Shown piece after piece: positions 8,617 to 17,496 of a stretch of 64,000 nt of DNA. This DNA comes from Pseudomonadota bacterium. GTDB lineage: Bacteria > Pseudomonadota > Gammaproteobacteria > Burkholderiales > Burkholderiaceae_C. The DNA lies in assembly GCA_963205115.1 (NCBI GenBank), contig CAUJHV010000021.1:62001-126000 (forward strand). The letters are read 5' to 3'. The position numbers and the translations under genes are program-made. The number at the start of each line of letters is the position of its first letter. Within the stretch, counting starts at the first letter, position 1. The notes under the pieces were generated by a model, which worked only from the letters and a program-made list of their open reading frames with translations, was not told where the DNA came from and did no database searches.

Positions 8617-8751
8617 ACCGGCGACGTGGCGTGGACCCGCGCAGCGGATGCGGCGCGCCAGCAGGCGCGTGCCGACCACGGTTCAGGTGCTGGCGCGGAC
8701 GGCCCATTCCGCTCGGGGCCGTGCGTGTGGGACCTGGCCGGCGCCAGGTCG

Positions 8752-8823
8752 TCAGTGCTTGCGCATCCAGTGCCCGAGCCACTCGCGGGTGGGTCGGGTC
8801 GGATTGAAGCACCGGCGGGGCAT
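8752..8823 (-). CDS. Candidate small protein, 23 aa
   Basis: A short open frame on the minus strand starts at ATG 8823, five bases after a perfect GGAGG, and stops at 8752. The predicted peptide is strongly basic and aromatic (starts MPRRCF, contains PTREWLGHW, ends MRKH). An upstream in-frame ATG at 8835 would give 27 aa. The ribosome binding site and composition make it more convincing than random frames in this gap, but there is no homology evidence. It is isolated between the tandem hairpin repeats and the sigma promoter. Confidence 0.3.
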   Translation of the reverse strand: MPRRCFNPTRPTREWLGHWMRKH

Positions 8824-8867
8824 TCGAGCCTCCATCATCCTGTGGAGCTCACTCGCGCCGCGGCTTG

Positions 8868-9005
8868 GCAGAGCTCAGCCGGTGAATGAGGCGTGGAACA
8901 GTCCGCAGGGACTGTTCTACGTCCACACTCAGCCCACGGTCTCGCAGAGCTCGACCGGTGAATGAGGCGAAGAACAGTCCGTAGGGGACTGTTCTTCGTC
9001 CACAT
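8868..9005. repeat. Two direct repeats (about 61 bp, period 76), each with a perfect hairpin
   Basis: Units at 8868-8928 and 8944-9005 share GCAGAGCTC, CCGGTGAATGAGGCG, the hairpin and CGTCCACA. Hairpin 1 pairs GAACAGTCC with GGACTGTTC (8896-8917). Hairpin 2 extends to 13 bp, CGAAGAACAGTCC with its complement (8968-8998). The second unit begins right after the malG stop codon, so it could end or stabilise the mal transcript; neither hairpin has a U-tract. It looks like a REP-type element. Confidence 0.75.
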
Positions 9006-9896
9006 TCACCCCTTAACCCCTCCTGCTGCGAGGCCGGAGATCATCCAGCGTTGCGCCAGCAGGAAGACCGCGGTGATCGGCGCGCCGGAGAGGATGGCGG
9101 CTGCGGCGAAGTCGCCCCAGTGGAAGTTGTGCTCGTGCACGAAGAGCTTGCTGCCCACGGCCAGGGTGAGCTGGTCCTGCTGGGTCAGCAGGACCGAGGC
9201 GACGGGGTATTCGATGATCGCGCCGATGAAGGCCAGCAGGAAGACGACCACGAGGATGGGCACCGCCATGGGCAGCAGCACACGGTGGAAGCTCTGCCAG
9301 GGCGTGGCGCCGTCCACGCGCGCGGCTTCTTCGATCTCCAGCGGCAGGGTGTCGAAATAGCCCTTGATGGTCCACACGTGCATCGCGATGCCGCCCGAAT
9401 AGGCCAGCACCAGCGAGGCGTGGGTATTGAGACCCAGGAAGGGCCAGGCCGCGCCGATGCGGTCGAAGATGGCGTAGAGCGCCACCAGCGCCAGCACGGC
9501 TGGGAACATCTGCATCAGCATCAGGCCGGTGAGCATCTGCCGGCGGCCGCGAAAGCGCAGGCGCGCCAGCGCGTAAGCCGCGGTGGTGGACAGCGCCAGC
9601 GTGACCAGGCCGGCGGCCAGCGCCACGCGGATGGAATTCCACAGCCAGCGCAATACCGGCAGATCCGGCGCGATCAGCTGCCCGTCGGGCCCCGGCACCG
9701 GAAAGCCCAGCACATAGCGCCAGTGCTCCAGGCTGATGCTCGACGGGATCAGCGAGCCGCTGGCGAAGTTGCCCGGCCTCAGCGACACCGACAGCACGAT
9801 CAGGAAGGGAAACAGCACGGCAGCGCACAGCGTCAGCAGGAAGACGTGCGCGGCCAGCAGGCGCCAGCGCTGGGAGCGGGGTTGCACGATGGCCAT
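9006..9896 (-). CDS. malG: Maltose/maltodextrin ABC transporter permease MalG
   Basis: 296 aa, the E. coli MalG size. Six membrane segments are visible, with the ABC-permease EAA loop as [21 protein letters not shown] near residue 200, which docks the ATPase. The chain ends in GGVKG, typical of MalG. It follows malF by 22 bp. The matching ATPase (MalK) is not in the window, so the importer must borrow one encoded elsewhere. Confidence 0.88.
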   Translation of the reverse strand: MAIVQPRSQRWRLLAAHVFLLTLCAAVLFPFLIVLSVSLRPGNFASGSLIPSSISLEHWRYVLGFPVPGPDGQLIAPDLPVLRWLWNSIRVALAAGLVTLALSTTAAYALARLRFRGRRQMLTGLMLMQMFPAVLALVALYAIFDRIGAAWPFLGLNTHASLVLAYSGGIAMHVWTIKGYFDTLPLEIEEAARVDGATPWQSFHRVLLPMAVPILVVVFLLAFIGAIIEYPVASVLLTQQDQLTLAVGSKLFVHEHNFHWGDFAAAAILSGAPITAVFLLAQRWMISGLAAGGVKG

Positions 9897-9918
9897 GGGT
9901 GTCGGCTCGGTGGCGGGG

Positions 9919-11481
9919 CTAACGCGCGTCCTGATCGGCGATGCGCGTGAAGCGCATCTGCAGCAGCGTGACGGCTGCGACGAGCAGGAAGATGACGGTG
10001 GAGATGGCCGCGGCCAGGCCGAACTGCTGGCCGGAATCCTGGAACGCGATGCGCCAGGTGTAGGACACCAGGATGTCGGTGGTGCCCGCGGGCAGTGTGC
10101 TGTCCAGGTGGTCCGGGCGACCGCCGGTCAGCAGGCTGATCAGCACGAAATTGTTGAAGTTGAAGGCAAAGGCGCTGATGAGCAGCGGCGTCAGGGGTTT
10201 GAGGATCAGCGGCAGCGTGATGCGCCGGAAGTTGACCCACGGACCCGCGCCCAGGATGGCCGAAGCCTCGTACAGATCGGCGGGGATCGATTTGATCAGC
10301 CCGGTGCACAGCACCATCATGTACGGGAAGCCCAGCCACACGTTCACGATCAGCAGCATCGTGCGCGCGAGGAAGGGGTCGGAGAACCACGCCGGCCGCA
10401 CGCCGAACAGCGCCTGCAGGATCAGGTTGATCTCGCCCAGGTTCTGGTTGAACAGGCCCTTGAAGACCAGGATGCTGATGAAGCCCGGCACGGCATAGGG
10501 CAGGAACAGCACCAGCCGGTAGGCGCCCTTGAACGGCAGCGCCTCCCAGTTGAACAGCACCGCCAGCAGCAGGCCCAGCGCGGCGGAGAAGGCCACGCTC
10601 AGCGCGGCGAAGCTCACGGTCCACAGCAGCACGCCCAGGAAGGGCTCGCGGAACTTGCCTTCGCTGAAGACGGTGGCGTAGTGGCGCAGGCCCACGAAGA
10701 CGCGGTAGCCGGGGGTCAGCGTGCTGCCGTCGTCGGCGGTGAAAAAACCCTGCTGCGCATCCGGGTGGTAACGCTTGCCGCTGAGGCGGTCGCTCAGTGC
10801 GCCGTCGGGCTCGGCGCGGTACAGCGGCTGCAGGGCCGTGAAATCGCGCAGCCCGGTCAAGCGCAATTCCAGGCCCTCGGGCGTGCGCAGGGTCAGCGCG
10901 CGCAGTGCGGCCAGGCGCGCCACGCGTGCGCGCATCGGCAGTTCGGGGCCCGCGTCACCGGCCTCCGCTTGCAGCGGCACGGTCAGCATCGCCGGCGCGG
11001 CGGCGCCGTTGTCCTCGGGCAAGGCCAGCGGCGGCGTGGCCAGCACCCGGCCGCCGGGCGCCACCAGCCGCAGGCGCAGCGCGGCGGGCTCGCCGTGCAG
11101 GCTGAAGGCGTGCCGGGTGCCGGACACCGGCACCGCTTCTTCCAGCAGGTAGCGCCGCACCTGGTCGCGCTCCAGCAGGTTGCGCGAGCTGTAGTTCGTG
11201 AAGCCCAGCCCCACCGTGGAGAGCATCGGAAAGACCACGAAGACCAGCGCCGCGGCCACGCCCGGAAACAGGTAGCGCAGCGCGTGCGTGCGCGGGCTGG
11301 TGTAGGTCCAGCACGCCAGCGCGACGATCACCAGCAGCGTCGTGGCCAGCAGCGTCTCGCCGGCGGCATGCACCTGCATCACGGCGGCCAGCCCCGCGGC
11401 CGCGGCGGCCATCGCCAGCACCCGCGGCAGCAGGCGCGAAGGCGTGGCCGCGGGCCGGGGGAGAGCGGCTGCGTTCGCCAT
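9919..11481 (-). CDS. malF: Maltose/maltodextrin ABC transporter permease MalF
   Basis: 520 aa. N-terminal membrane helices ([31 protein letters not shown]) are followed by the [10 protein letters not shown] motif and a large periplasmic P2 loop (about 95-270, including [14 protein letters not shown] and [14 protein letters not shown]). That loop is diagnostic of MalF rather than a generic sugar permease. The C-terminal half carries the EAA loop ([21 protein letters not shown]). It sits between malE (6 bp) and malG (22 bp) and pairs with MalG. Confidence 0.9.
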   Translation of the reverse strand: MANAAALPRPAATPSRLLPRVLAMAAAAAGLAAVMQVHAAGETLLATTLLVIVALACWTYTSPRTHALRYLFPGVAAALVFVVFPMLSTVGLGFTNYSSRNLLERDQVRRYLLEEAVPVSGTRHAFSLHGEPAALRLRLVAPGGRVLATPPLALPEDNGAAAPAMLTVPLQAEAGDAGPELPMRARVARLAALRALTLRTPEGLELRLTGLRDFTALQPLYRAEPDGALSDRLSGKRYHPDAQQGFFTADDGSTLTPGYRVFVGLRHYATVFSEGKFREPFLGVLLWTVSFAALSVAFSAALGLLLAVLFNWEALPFKGAYRLVLFLPYAVPGFISILVFKGLFNQNLGEINLILQALFGVRPAWFSDPFLARTMLLIVNVWLGFPYMMVLCTGLIKSIPADLYEASAILGAGPWVNFRRITLPLILKPLTPLLISAFAFNFNNFVLISLLTGGRPDHLDSTLPAGTTDILVSYTWRIAFQDSGQQFGLAAAISTVIFLLVAAVTLLQMRFTRIADQDAR

Positions 11482-11487
11482 GTCGCG

Positions 11488-12741
11488 TCACGCCGCCGTG
11501 ATGCGGCGCGCGGCCGCTTGCAGCGCCTGCTCGGGCGTCTGCCGGCCCTCGCTGAGGTTGGTCAGCGAACTCTTCATCGCGGCCCAGAAGCGGCCCATCT
11601 CGGGGATGCTGGGCGTGGGCACGCCGTCGCGCGCCGAGGCCATGATGCCGCGCACCTGGCTGCCCACGCGCGGGTCGGCGGCCAGTTCGGCGTAGAAGCT
11701 GCGGCTGGCCGGCGCGCCGATGGACTCGGCGCGGTCGATCAGGCGGATGCCTGCCGGCGACAGCATGTAGTGTTCGATGAACTCCACGGCCAGCTCGCGC
11801 AGGCGGCTGGCGCGGTTGATCATCACGCCCTTGATGCCCACGAAGGGCACGGCCGGCCGGCCGTCCACCGACGGGATGCGCGCCACGCCGAAGTCCAGCT
11901 TCACGCGCTCGAGGTTCACCCAGGACCAGGGCCCGTTGATCATCATCGCCACGCGGCCCTGCGCCATCGCGGCCTCCATCTCCGGGTAGCCGCTGCCCAC
12001 GGGCATCAGGCCTTCGCGGATCAGGCGTGCCAGCAGCTGTGCGCCCTTGAGCGCGCCCACGTGGGTCACGCCTGTGTCGCGCGGGTCGAAACTGCCGTCC
12101 GGGCGCTGCGCAAAGGCATAGCCACCATGCGCGGCCATCAGCGGCCAGGTGAAGTAGTTGTTGGTGTAATCCCAGAGGATGGCCTTGCGGCCTTGGGCGG
12201 CGAGTTGCCGGTCCAGCGCAAAGACCTCGTCGAAGGTCCGGGGCGGCGTCTTCACCAGGGCCTTGTTGTAGACCAGCGTGACGGCCTCCACCGCATACGG
12301 ATAGCCCCAGATGCGCCCGCCGCGCGTGAAGCCTTTCCAGGCCAGCGGGTCGATGTCGTCGAGCAGCCGCTGCGCGGGCTGCACGGCCTGGATCAGGCCG
12401 CCCGCGGCCCATTCGCCGATGCGGTCGTGGGCGTAGATGTAGATGTCCGGGCCCTTGGACGCGGCCGAGGCCTGCTGGTATTTCTGCGGGCCGTCGTCGG
12501 GTGTGTCCACGACCACCGGCACGCCGGTGTCCGCGGTGAACTGCTCGCCGAGCTGGCGCATGGCCTTGGCGCCTTCGACGGTGAACCAGACCGTCAGAGG
12601 CGCTTGCCGGCGCGTCGGCGCGCCCCAGGCCGGGGCCAGCGGCACCAGCGCGCCGCTGGCCAGCTGCAGCCAGCGCCGGCGGTTCGGGCGTTGGAAATCG
12701 ATTGCGGGTGTGGACCCAGGTGTGCGGCAGTGGCCGTTCAT
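11488..12741 (-). CDS. malE: Maltose/maltodextrin-binding protein MalE
   Basis: 417 aa from ATG 12741; the longer open frame upstream only shadows the halogenase gene. The N-terminus has a twin-arginine-like export signal (NRRRWLQLASGALVPLAPAWG). The mature part reads as a solute-binding protein of the MalE class: VWFTVEGAKAMRQLGEQF, GPDIYIYAHDRIGEWAAGG, GYPYAVEAVTLVYNK, MMINGPWSW. The start has no clear Shine-Dalgarno and lies 29 bp after the halogenase gene, so an alternative start is possible. It delivers maltodextrins to MalFG. Confidence 0.88.
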   Translation of the reverse strand: MNGHCRTPGSTPAIDFQRPNRRRWLQLASGALVPLAPAWGAPTRRQAPLTVWFTVEGAKAMRQLGEQFTADTGVPVVVDTPDDGPQKYQQASAASKGPDIYIYAHDRIGEWAAGGLIQAVQPAQRLLDDIDPLAWKGFTRGGRIWGYPYAVEAVTLVYNKALVKTPPRTFDEVFALDRQLAAQGRKAILWDYTNNYFTWPLMAAHGGYAFAQRPDGSFDPRDTGVTHVGALKGAQLLARLIREGLMPVGSGYPEMEAAMAQGRVAMMINGPWSWVNLERVKLDFGVARIPSVDGRPAVPFVGIKGVMINRASRLRELAVEFIEHYMLSPAGIRLIDRAESIGAPASRSFYAELAADPRVGSQVRGIMASARDGVPTPSIPEMGRFWAAMKSSLTNLSEGRQTPEQALQAAARRITAA

Positions 12742-12770
12742 GACGGGGTCGATCGTGTCGCGCAGGCCGT

Positions 12771-14306
12771 TCAATGGCGGCGCAGGTCCTGCGGCAGGAC
12801 CGCAGCCTTGCAGTGGCCGGCGATGAAATCCGCATGCGTGGGCATCACGTTCACGCAGCTGCCGATCACGTCGCGGATGCTCTGCAAGTAGCTGTCGACC
12901 TCCCGCTCGTCGATGAGGTCGGCCAGCGGATGATGGCCTTCGGCCTCGAGGTTCTGCCCGTGCATGACCTGCAGCCAGGCCATCTCGGCAAACAGCTCGT
13001 TGCTCTCCCGCACGATGCGCCCGTGGCGGCGGTACAGCGCGATCCGGCGCTGCAGAGACTCGGGAATCGGCATGTCGCGGCACGCCGCCCAGAACGGTGC
13101 GTCCTCGCGCTGGTTCAGGTGGTAGTGCAGGATGATGAAGTCGCGGATCTTTTCGATCTCGAAGCGGCTTTGCCGGTTGTACTCGTCGATGTCCTCGGCC
13201 GAGAAGCCCGCATCCGGGAAGAAGGTCAGCAGCCGCGCGATGGCCGTCTGGATGAGGTGGATGCTGGTGGACTCGAGCGGCTCCAGGAATCCGCTGGACA
13301 GCCCGATGGCCACCACGTTGCGGTTCCACGCCTGCTTGCGCATGCCGGTCACGAAGCGCAGCGTGCGAGGCGAGGCCAACGGCTCGCCGTCCAGCCCTGC
13401 CATGAGGGTGGCCGTGGCTTCATCCTCGCTGATGTAGCGGCTGCAGAACACATGACCGTTGCCGATGCGGTGCTGCAGCGGGATGCGCCACTGCCAGCCG
13501 GCGCGCAGGGCCGTGGAGCGTGTGTAGGGCAGCAGATCCGGCGCCGAGGCACAGGGCACGGCCACGGCCCGGTCACAGGGCAGCCAGTGGCTCCAGTCCT
13601 CGTAGCCGGTTTTCAGCGCCTCTTCGATCAGCAACCCGCGAAAGCCCGAGCAGTCGATGAACAGGCTGCCGTTGACCTGCCGCCCGCCTTCGAGCCGCAC
13701 CGCGGCGACATGCCCGTCGCCGGCGCGCAACCAGACGTCCTCGATGCGGCCCTCCACGCGCTGCACGCCGCGCGCCTCGGCATAGTCGCGCAGGAATCGG
13801 GCGTAGAGACCGGCATCGAAGTGGTAGGCATGCACGATCTCGGCCAGCGGTGAATTGCCCATGGTCGGGTCGGCCCGCATGAAACGGTTCGACAACGCGG
13901 CCATGCGGTTGATGGAGTAGCGCTCCAAGGGGTCTGCGCGGCCCGCCTGGTGCCTGCGCTGCCAGTACTGGTCGAAGGGCACGGTCCACAGGTCCTGGCC
14001 GAAGCGCCCGAAGCCGTGCATGTAGCGGTCACCCGGGCGTCCCCAGTCGACAAACTCGATGCCCAGCTTGAAGGTGCCCTGGGTGGCGCGCATGAAGGCC
14101 GCCTCGTCGATTTCCAGCACCTGATTGAAGAGCTGGATCATCGGGATCGTGGCTTCCCCCACGCCGATGGTGCCGATGTCATCGGACTCCACCAGCGTGA
14201 TGGGATAGCGACCCTGCAGCACCTTGGCCAGCGCGGCCGCGGTCATCCAGCCGGCCGTACCACCGCCGACGACCACGATCCCGTCCAGGAGCTTGTGCTT
14301 GACCAT
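12771..14306 (-). CDS. Tryptophan-halogenase-family flavoprotein
   Basis: 511 aa. The FAD-binding GxGxxG appears as VVGGGTAGWMTAAALA near residue 12, the halogenase-type WxWxIP as GWQWRIPLQ, and the conserved Lys in GTFKLGIEFVDW. These are the residues used by PrnA/RebH-type FADH2-dependent halogenases. The gene lies between a TonB-dependent receptor and malEFG. Such neighbours recur next to TonB receptors of Caulobacter- and Xanthomonas-type sugar loci, where their real substrate is unsettled. A partner flavin reductase is not seen. Halogenation of tryptophan is therefore not assumed. Confidence 0.85.
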   Translation of the reverse strand: MVKHKLLDGIVVVGGGTAGWMTAAALAKVLQGRYPITLVESDDIGTIGVGEATIPMIQLFNQVLEIDEAAFMRATQGTFKLGIEFVDWGRPGDRYMHGFGRFGQDLWTVPFDQYWQRRHQAGRADPLERYSINRMAALSNRFMRADPTMGNSPLAEIVHAYHFDAGLYARFLRDYAEARGVQRVEGRIEDVWLRAGDGHVAAVRLEGGRQVNGSLFIDCSGFRGLLIEEALKTGYEDWSHWLPCDRAVAVPCASAPDLLPYTRSTALRAGWQWRIPLQHRIGNGHVFCSRYISEDEATATLMAGLDGEPLASPRTLRFVTGMRKQAWNRNVVAIGLSSGFLEPLESTSIHLIQTAIARLLTFFPDAGFSAEDIDEYNRQSRFEIEKIRDFIILHYHLNQREDAPFWAACRDMPIPESLQRRIALYRRHGRIVRESNELFAEMAWLQVMHGQNLEAEGHHPLADLIDEREVDSYLQSIRDVIGSCVNVMPTHADFIAGHCKAAVLPQDLRRH

Positions 14307-14354
14307 GGCTCACTCCAGAGGCACATGCGGGGCGTGCCGCGGCGGCTGCACGCC

Positions 14355-14391
14355 GAAAAACAAGCCCCTGGGCGCGCGAGCAGCCAGGGGC
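14355..14391 (-). terminator. Intrinsic terminator after the TonB receptor gene
   Basis: On the minus strand GCCCCTGG pairs with CCAGGGGC (14391-14364) and is followed by TTGTTTTT. It lies between the receptor gene and the halogenase gene, so halogenase-malEFG is either expressed by partial read-through or has its own promoter in this 134-bp gap. Confidence 0.8.
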
Positions 14392-14440
14392 ACCAGGAAA
14401 CGTCCACCGGCATCCGCGCGGGATGCCGCCTTGCCCGGTC

Positions 14441-17218
14441 CTACAGCTTGTAGTTCAGGCCGATCAGGTAGGTGGCCCCGAACTTCTTGCGCTCGACCTC
14501 GTTGGCCACGGTCACGGGCTCCTGCCGATAGCGGATGTAGGGCTCGTCGGTGATGTTGTTGGCCTGCAGCAGGATCGACAGCCCCTTGGCCGGGCCGCTC
14601 TGGAACTCGTAGCCCAACTGCAGGTCGGTGACCGTTTCCGCCTTGATGTAGGTCAGGCGGCGATCGCCCGCGAAGTCGGCCACTTCGCCCACGTAGTTGG
14701 AGCGGTAGCGTGCGGCCACGCGTGCGGAGAAGCCACGCTTTTCGAAGTAGAAGGCCAGGTTGGCGACATCCTTGGACAGGCCTGGCAGCGGCACGCTGGT
14801 GGTGGCCACGTTGTCGACCGCCAGACCCGAGGTGGGCAGGACGATCGAGCTGTTGGTGCGTGAGTAGCTGGCCTGGACGCCAAAGCCGTCGAGCGCCGGC
14901 GTGAGCATGTTCAGCGGAATCGAAGCGGTCAGCTCGACACCCTTGATGCTGCCGCCGCTGCCGTTGATCGGCATGTTCAGCAGACCCAGGACCGCACCGC
15001 CGGGCGGCAGCACCGTGCCGGCCGTGATGTAGGGCGTGAAGTCGACGACCGTGTCCTTCTTCAGGATGTAGGTGCGCAGGTCCTTGTAGAAGCCGGCGAT
15101 GCCCCAGTAGGCCTTGGTGCCGAAATACTTCTCGTAGGAGACGTCCACCGCGTTGGCGCGGAAGGGCTTCAGGTTGGGATTGCCCGCGTCGCCCTTCAGG
15201 ATGCCCAGACCGGTATCGACGCCGAAGCCCAGGCTGGCGCGCATGTCGTTCATGGTCGGGCGTGCCATCACGCGCGACAGACCGAACCGCAGGACCTGGT
15301 CCTTGCCGAGGTCCGCCACCAGGTTCAGGCTGGGCAGAACATCGGAATAGCTGGTACCTGCGCTGTTGTCGCCGGCGCGGGAACAGACGTCGTTCGCGCA
15401 GCTGGCGCGGTCGACATTGAAGGCCGTCGAGTTCTGCTGGGTGTGCACCAGTTGCACGCCGACGTTGCCGCGTACCGGCAGGCCGAACAGCTGGCGGTCG
15501 ATGTCACCCCGCACGAAGGCCGTGGTAACGCGTTCGTTGACGGTCCAGTCCTTGTTGAAGATGTCCGGGTGCTGCTTGGCCGCCACGTTGTAGATGGAGC
15601 CGATGGTGCTGCTGGGGTCGAAGGTGGCGAAGCTGATGCCGTTGACCGTCACCGTGCTCGTGCCCGGCATGGCCGCCGAGCCGTAGCCCGTGGTGTCACC
15701 CGCGACGACCAGGCGCCCTTCCACGAAGGCGCGCGTCTTGTCCCGCTCGCCCACGTGCACACCCGCCTCCACACCGGCGAGCCATGGGTTGTTCGGCAGG
15801 TCCTTCTTGACCGACAGCCGCAGGCCGCGGGTTTCGTCCGTCACGTTCGGCAGCTTCGAGTAGCCGGCCTGCGGCGTGGCCACGCCACCGCCCCAGCCCT
15901 GCACGTCCGTCAGGCGCACGATGTTGCGGTCGGTGTAGTTCAGCGTGGGCGTGAAGACCGCTTGATCGGTGAAGCCGATGGTGTCCAGCTGCGCGGCGCC
16001 GCCCGTGGCCTGCGCGGTGCCGGCCGTGGTTTCGACGATCCCGCCCTTGCGCTCACTGCGGGAGGCGCTGATGTCGGACGAGAACGACCACTGGGGCGCG
16101 AAATTCCACTTGACGTTCCAGCCGCCGGCGGTGATCTTGTCGTTGAAGGTTTCCGCGTCGTTGCGGACCACGGCGCGCACGTTCGTGAAGCTGCCAGCGG
16201 TGACGCTGGAGCCGTTGACAGTGGCGTTGACCAGTCTTCCCGGCGCGTCGTACTGCCCGCCTGACCATGAGTCATTCAAGGGCATCTGGAAGCCCTTGGT
16301 CGACTTGGTCTGGTCGAACTTGGAGTGGTAGAGATCGACGATGCTGGAGAACGACTTGTTCGGCCGGTACTGCAGCACGGCCATCATGCCGTCGCGCTTC
16401 TGCGTGGTCTGGTCGACGAACAGGCCATAGCCATTGAACGGCACGCTCACGCAGCCGCCGGTGCCGACGGTGCAGCCGTTGTTGCCGACATCGGCCGTGC
16501 GGTCGTAGACGCCGCCGCCCCAGTTGTCGGTGCGGCTGGTCGATGCGCCCGTCTCGTCCAGGCGCGCAAAGCCCAGCGCGATACCCACGGTGCGGTCGGC
16601 GAACTGGTCGACATAGGCCAGGCTGAAGCGCGAGCCGTCCCCTTCGGCGACGGCGCCCACGCCCGTGCGCTGCTGGCGGTAGTTGACGGCGATGGTGCGC
16701 CGGCTGGCATCCAGCGGGCGGATCGTCTGGATGTTCACGGCGCCAGACAGACCTTGGCCGATCAGGCCGGCATCCGGTGTCTTGTAGATGGTCACGCCGT
16801 TGACCAGCTCGGACGGGAACTGGTCGTACTCGGCCGACCGGCTGTCACCGGTGGATGCCACTTCGCGGCCATTGAGCAAGGTCGTGGAGAAGTCCGGCGC
16901 CATGCCGCGGATGCTGACCTGCGAGGCGCGGCCGCCGCTGCGCTGGGCGGCCAGGCCGGGCAGGCGGGCGATGGACTCGGCGATGCTGGTGTCGGGCAGC
17001 TTGCCGATGTCTTCCGCCGAGATGGCTTCGACGATGGAATCGGAGTTCTTCTTGACGTTGATGGCGTTTTCGATGCCGGTGCGGATCCCGGTGACCGTGA
17101 TGGTCTGCGCGCTCTGCGCCAGGACCCCGCCCGAGCCGAGCAGGAGGATGGCACTGGCGATCGCCGTGCGCGTGGCGCCGCTGCGCGGCAACCCGTGGGC
17201 GGGGTGAGGTCTGTTCAC
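14441..17218 (-). CDS. TonB-dependent outer-membrane receptor, likely maltodextrin
   Basis: 925 aa from GTG 17218, chosen because AGGAG lies 8 bp upstream and a normal signal peptide follows (IASAILLLGSGGVLAQS). The plug domain is evident (ITVTGIRTGIENAINVKKNS, IAESIARLPGLAAQ, VSIRGMAPDFSTTLLNGRE), followed by a long 22-strand barrel ending in IGLNYKL. The N-terminal motif set is that of the sugar-uptake receptor group known from Caulobacter MalA-type systems. Together with MalEFG and an exported amylase across the divergent promoter, maltodextrin import is the best reading; the substrate is inferred. Confidence 0.88.
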   Translation of the reverse strand: MNRPHPAHGLPRSGATRTAIASAILLLGSGGVLAQSAQTITVTGIRTGIENAINVKKNSDSIVEAISAEDIGKLPDTSIAESIARLPGLAAQRSGGRASQVSIRGMAPDFSTTLLNGREVASTGDSRSAEYDQFPSELVNGVTIYKTPDAGLIGQGLSGAVNIQTIRPLDASRRTIAVNYRQQRTGVGAVAEGDGSRFSLAYVDQFADRTVGIALGFARLDETGASTSRTDNWGGGVYDRTADVGNNGCTVGTGGCVSVPFNGYGLFVDQTTQKRDGMMAVLQYRPNKSFSSIVDLYHSKFDQTKSTKGFQMPLNDSWSGGQYDAPGRLVNATVNGSSVTAGSFTNVRAVVRNDAETFNDKITAGGWNVKWNFAPQWSFSSDISASRSERKGGIVETTAGTAQATGGAAQLDTIGFTDQAVFTPTLNYTDRNIVRLTDVQGWGGGVATPQAGYSKLPNVTDETRGLRLSVKKDLPNNPWLAGVEAGVHVGERDKTRAFVEGRLVVAGDTTGYGSAAMPGTSTVTVNGISFATFDPSSTIGSIYNVAAKQHPDIFNKDWTVNERVTTAFVRGDIDRQLFGLPVRGNVGVQLVHTQQNSTAFNVDRASCANDVCSRAGDNSAGTSYSDVLPSLNLVADLGKDQVLRFGLSRVMARPTMNDMRASLGFGVDTGLGILKGDAGNPNLKPFRANAVDVSYEKYFGTKAYWGIAGFYKDLRTYILKKDTVVDFTPYITAGTVLPPGGAVLGLLNMPINGSGGSIKGVELTASIPLNMLTPALDGFGVQASYSRTNSSIVLPTSGLAVDNVATTSVPLPGLSKDVANLAFYFEKRGFSARVAARYRSNYVGEVADFAGDRRLTYIKAETVTDLQLGYEFQSGPAKGLSILLQANNITDEPYIRYRQEPVTVANEVERKKFGATYLIGLNYKL

Positions 17219-17481
17219 GGTGGTTCTCCTCGGTGGGACGAATCGTATGGGCGCTGTTATCGGCCTGGCCGGACGGCCCAGGCACGCGCTGGCGCACGGT
17301 TTTGGCCGCATGTCAGGTGCGGTCTGTCGATCAAATTTGTACCAAAACTAGCTATATCGATCTCCTTGGACAAACCCTATGAACTGTTGCAGGCACGCAT
17401 CGATTTGGGGTCAACCAAGGGAGAATGGCCGGGTTTCCAGGGGTGCTCGGGCGCGGTTCGGGAAAGCTTGCGGGGAGGTCG

Positions 17482-17496
17482 TGTAGTGCAACTACA
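17482..17496. promoter_or_regulatory. 15-bp palindrome TGTAGT-N3-ACTACA, candidate HexR operator
   Basis: Perfect inverted repeat TGTAGTgcaACTACA between the TonB receptor and the amylase. Two imperfect relatives (34366-34380 and 34442-34456) flank the divergent promoter of the glucokinase-HexR gene. RpiR-family HexR proteins are known to bind TGTARTTNNNANTACA-like palindromes. Here it overlaps the preferred GTG start of the amylase (17486), an unusual place for an operator. Confidence 0.55.

Larger units (their letters stand above)
8617..9005. other. Gene-poor gap of about 390 bp
   Basis: This gap lies between the sigma-factor promoter and malG. Its left half holds only the 23-aa candidate frame; its right half holds two hairpin-bearing direct repeats (listed separately). 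Other open frames here are weak, lack ribosome binding sites and overlap the repeats. Confidence 0.6.

Noticed and set aside
9736..12891. Plus-strand open frame of over 1000 codons opposite malF/malE/halogenase
   Set aside because: It mirrors real minus-strand genes with clear family motifs; its translation is Gln/His/Arg-rich with no domain, as expected for an antisense frame in high-GC DNA.
13349..14053. Minus-strand frames inside the halogenase gene
   Set aside because: Alternate-frame shadows of the halogenase, without start signals or domains.
16325..17485. Upstream extension of the amylase frame
   Set aside because: It runs antisense through the TonB receptor gene; a good ribosome site marks a later GTG start.
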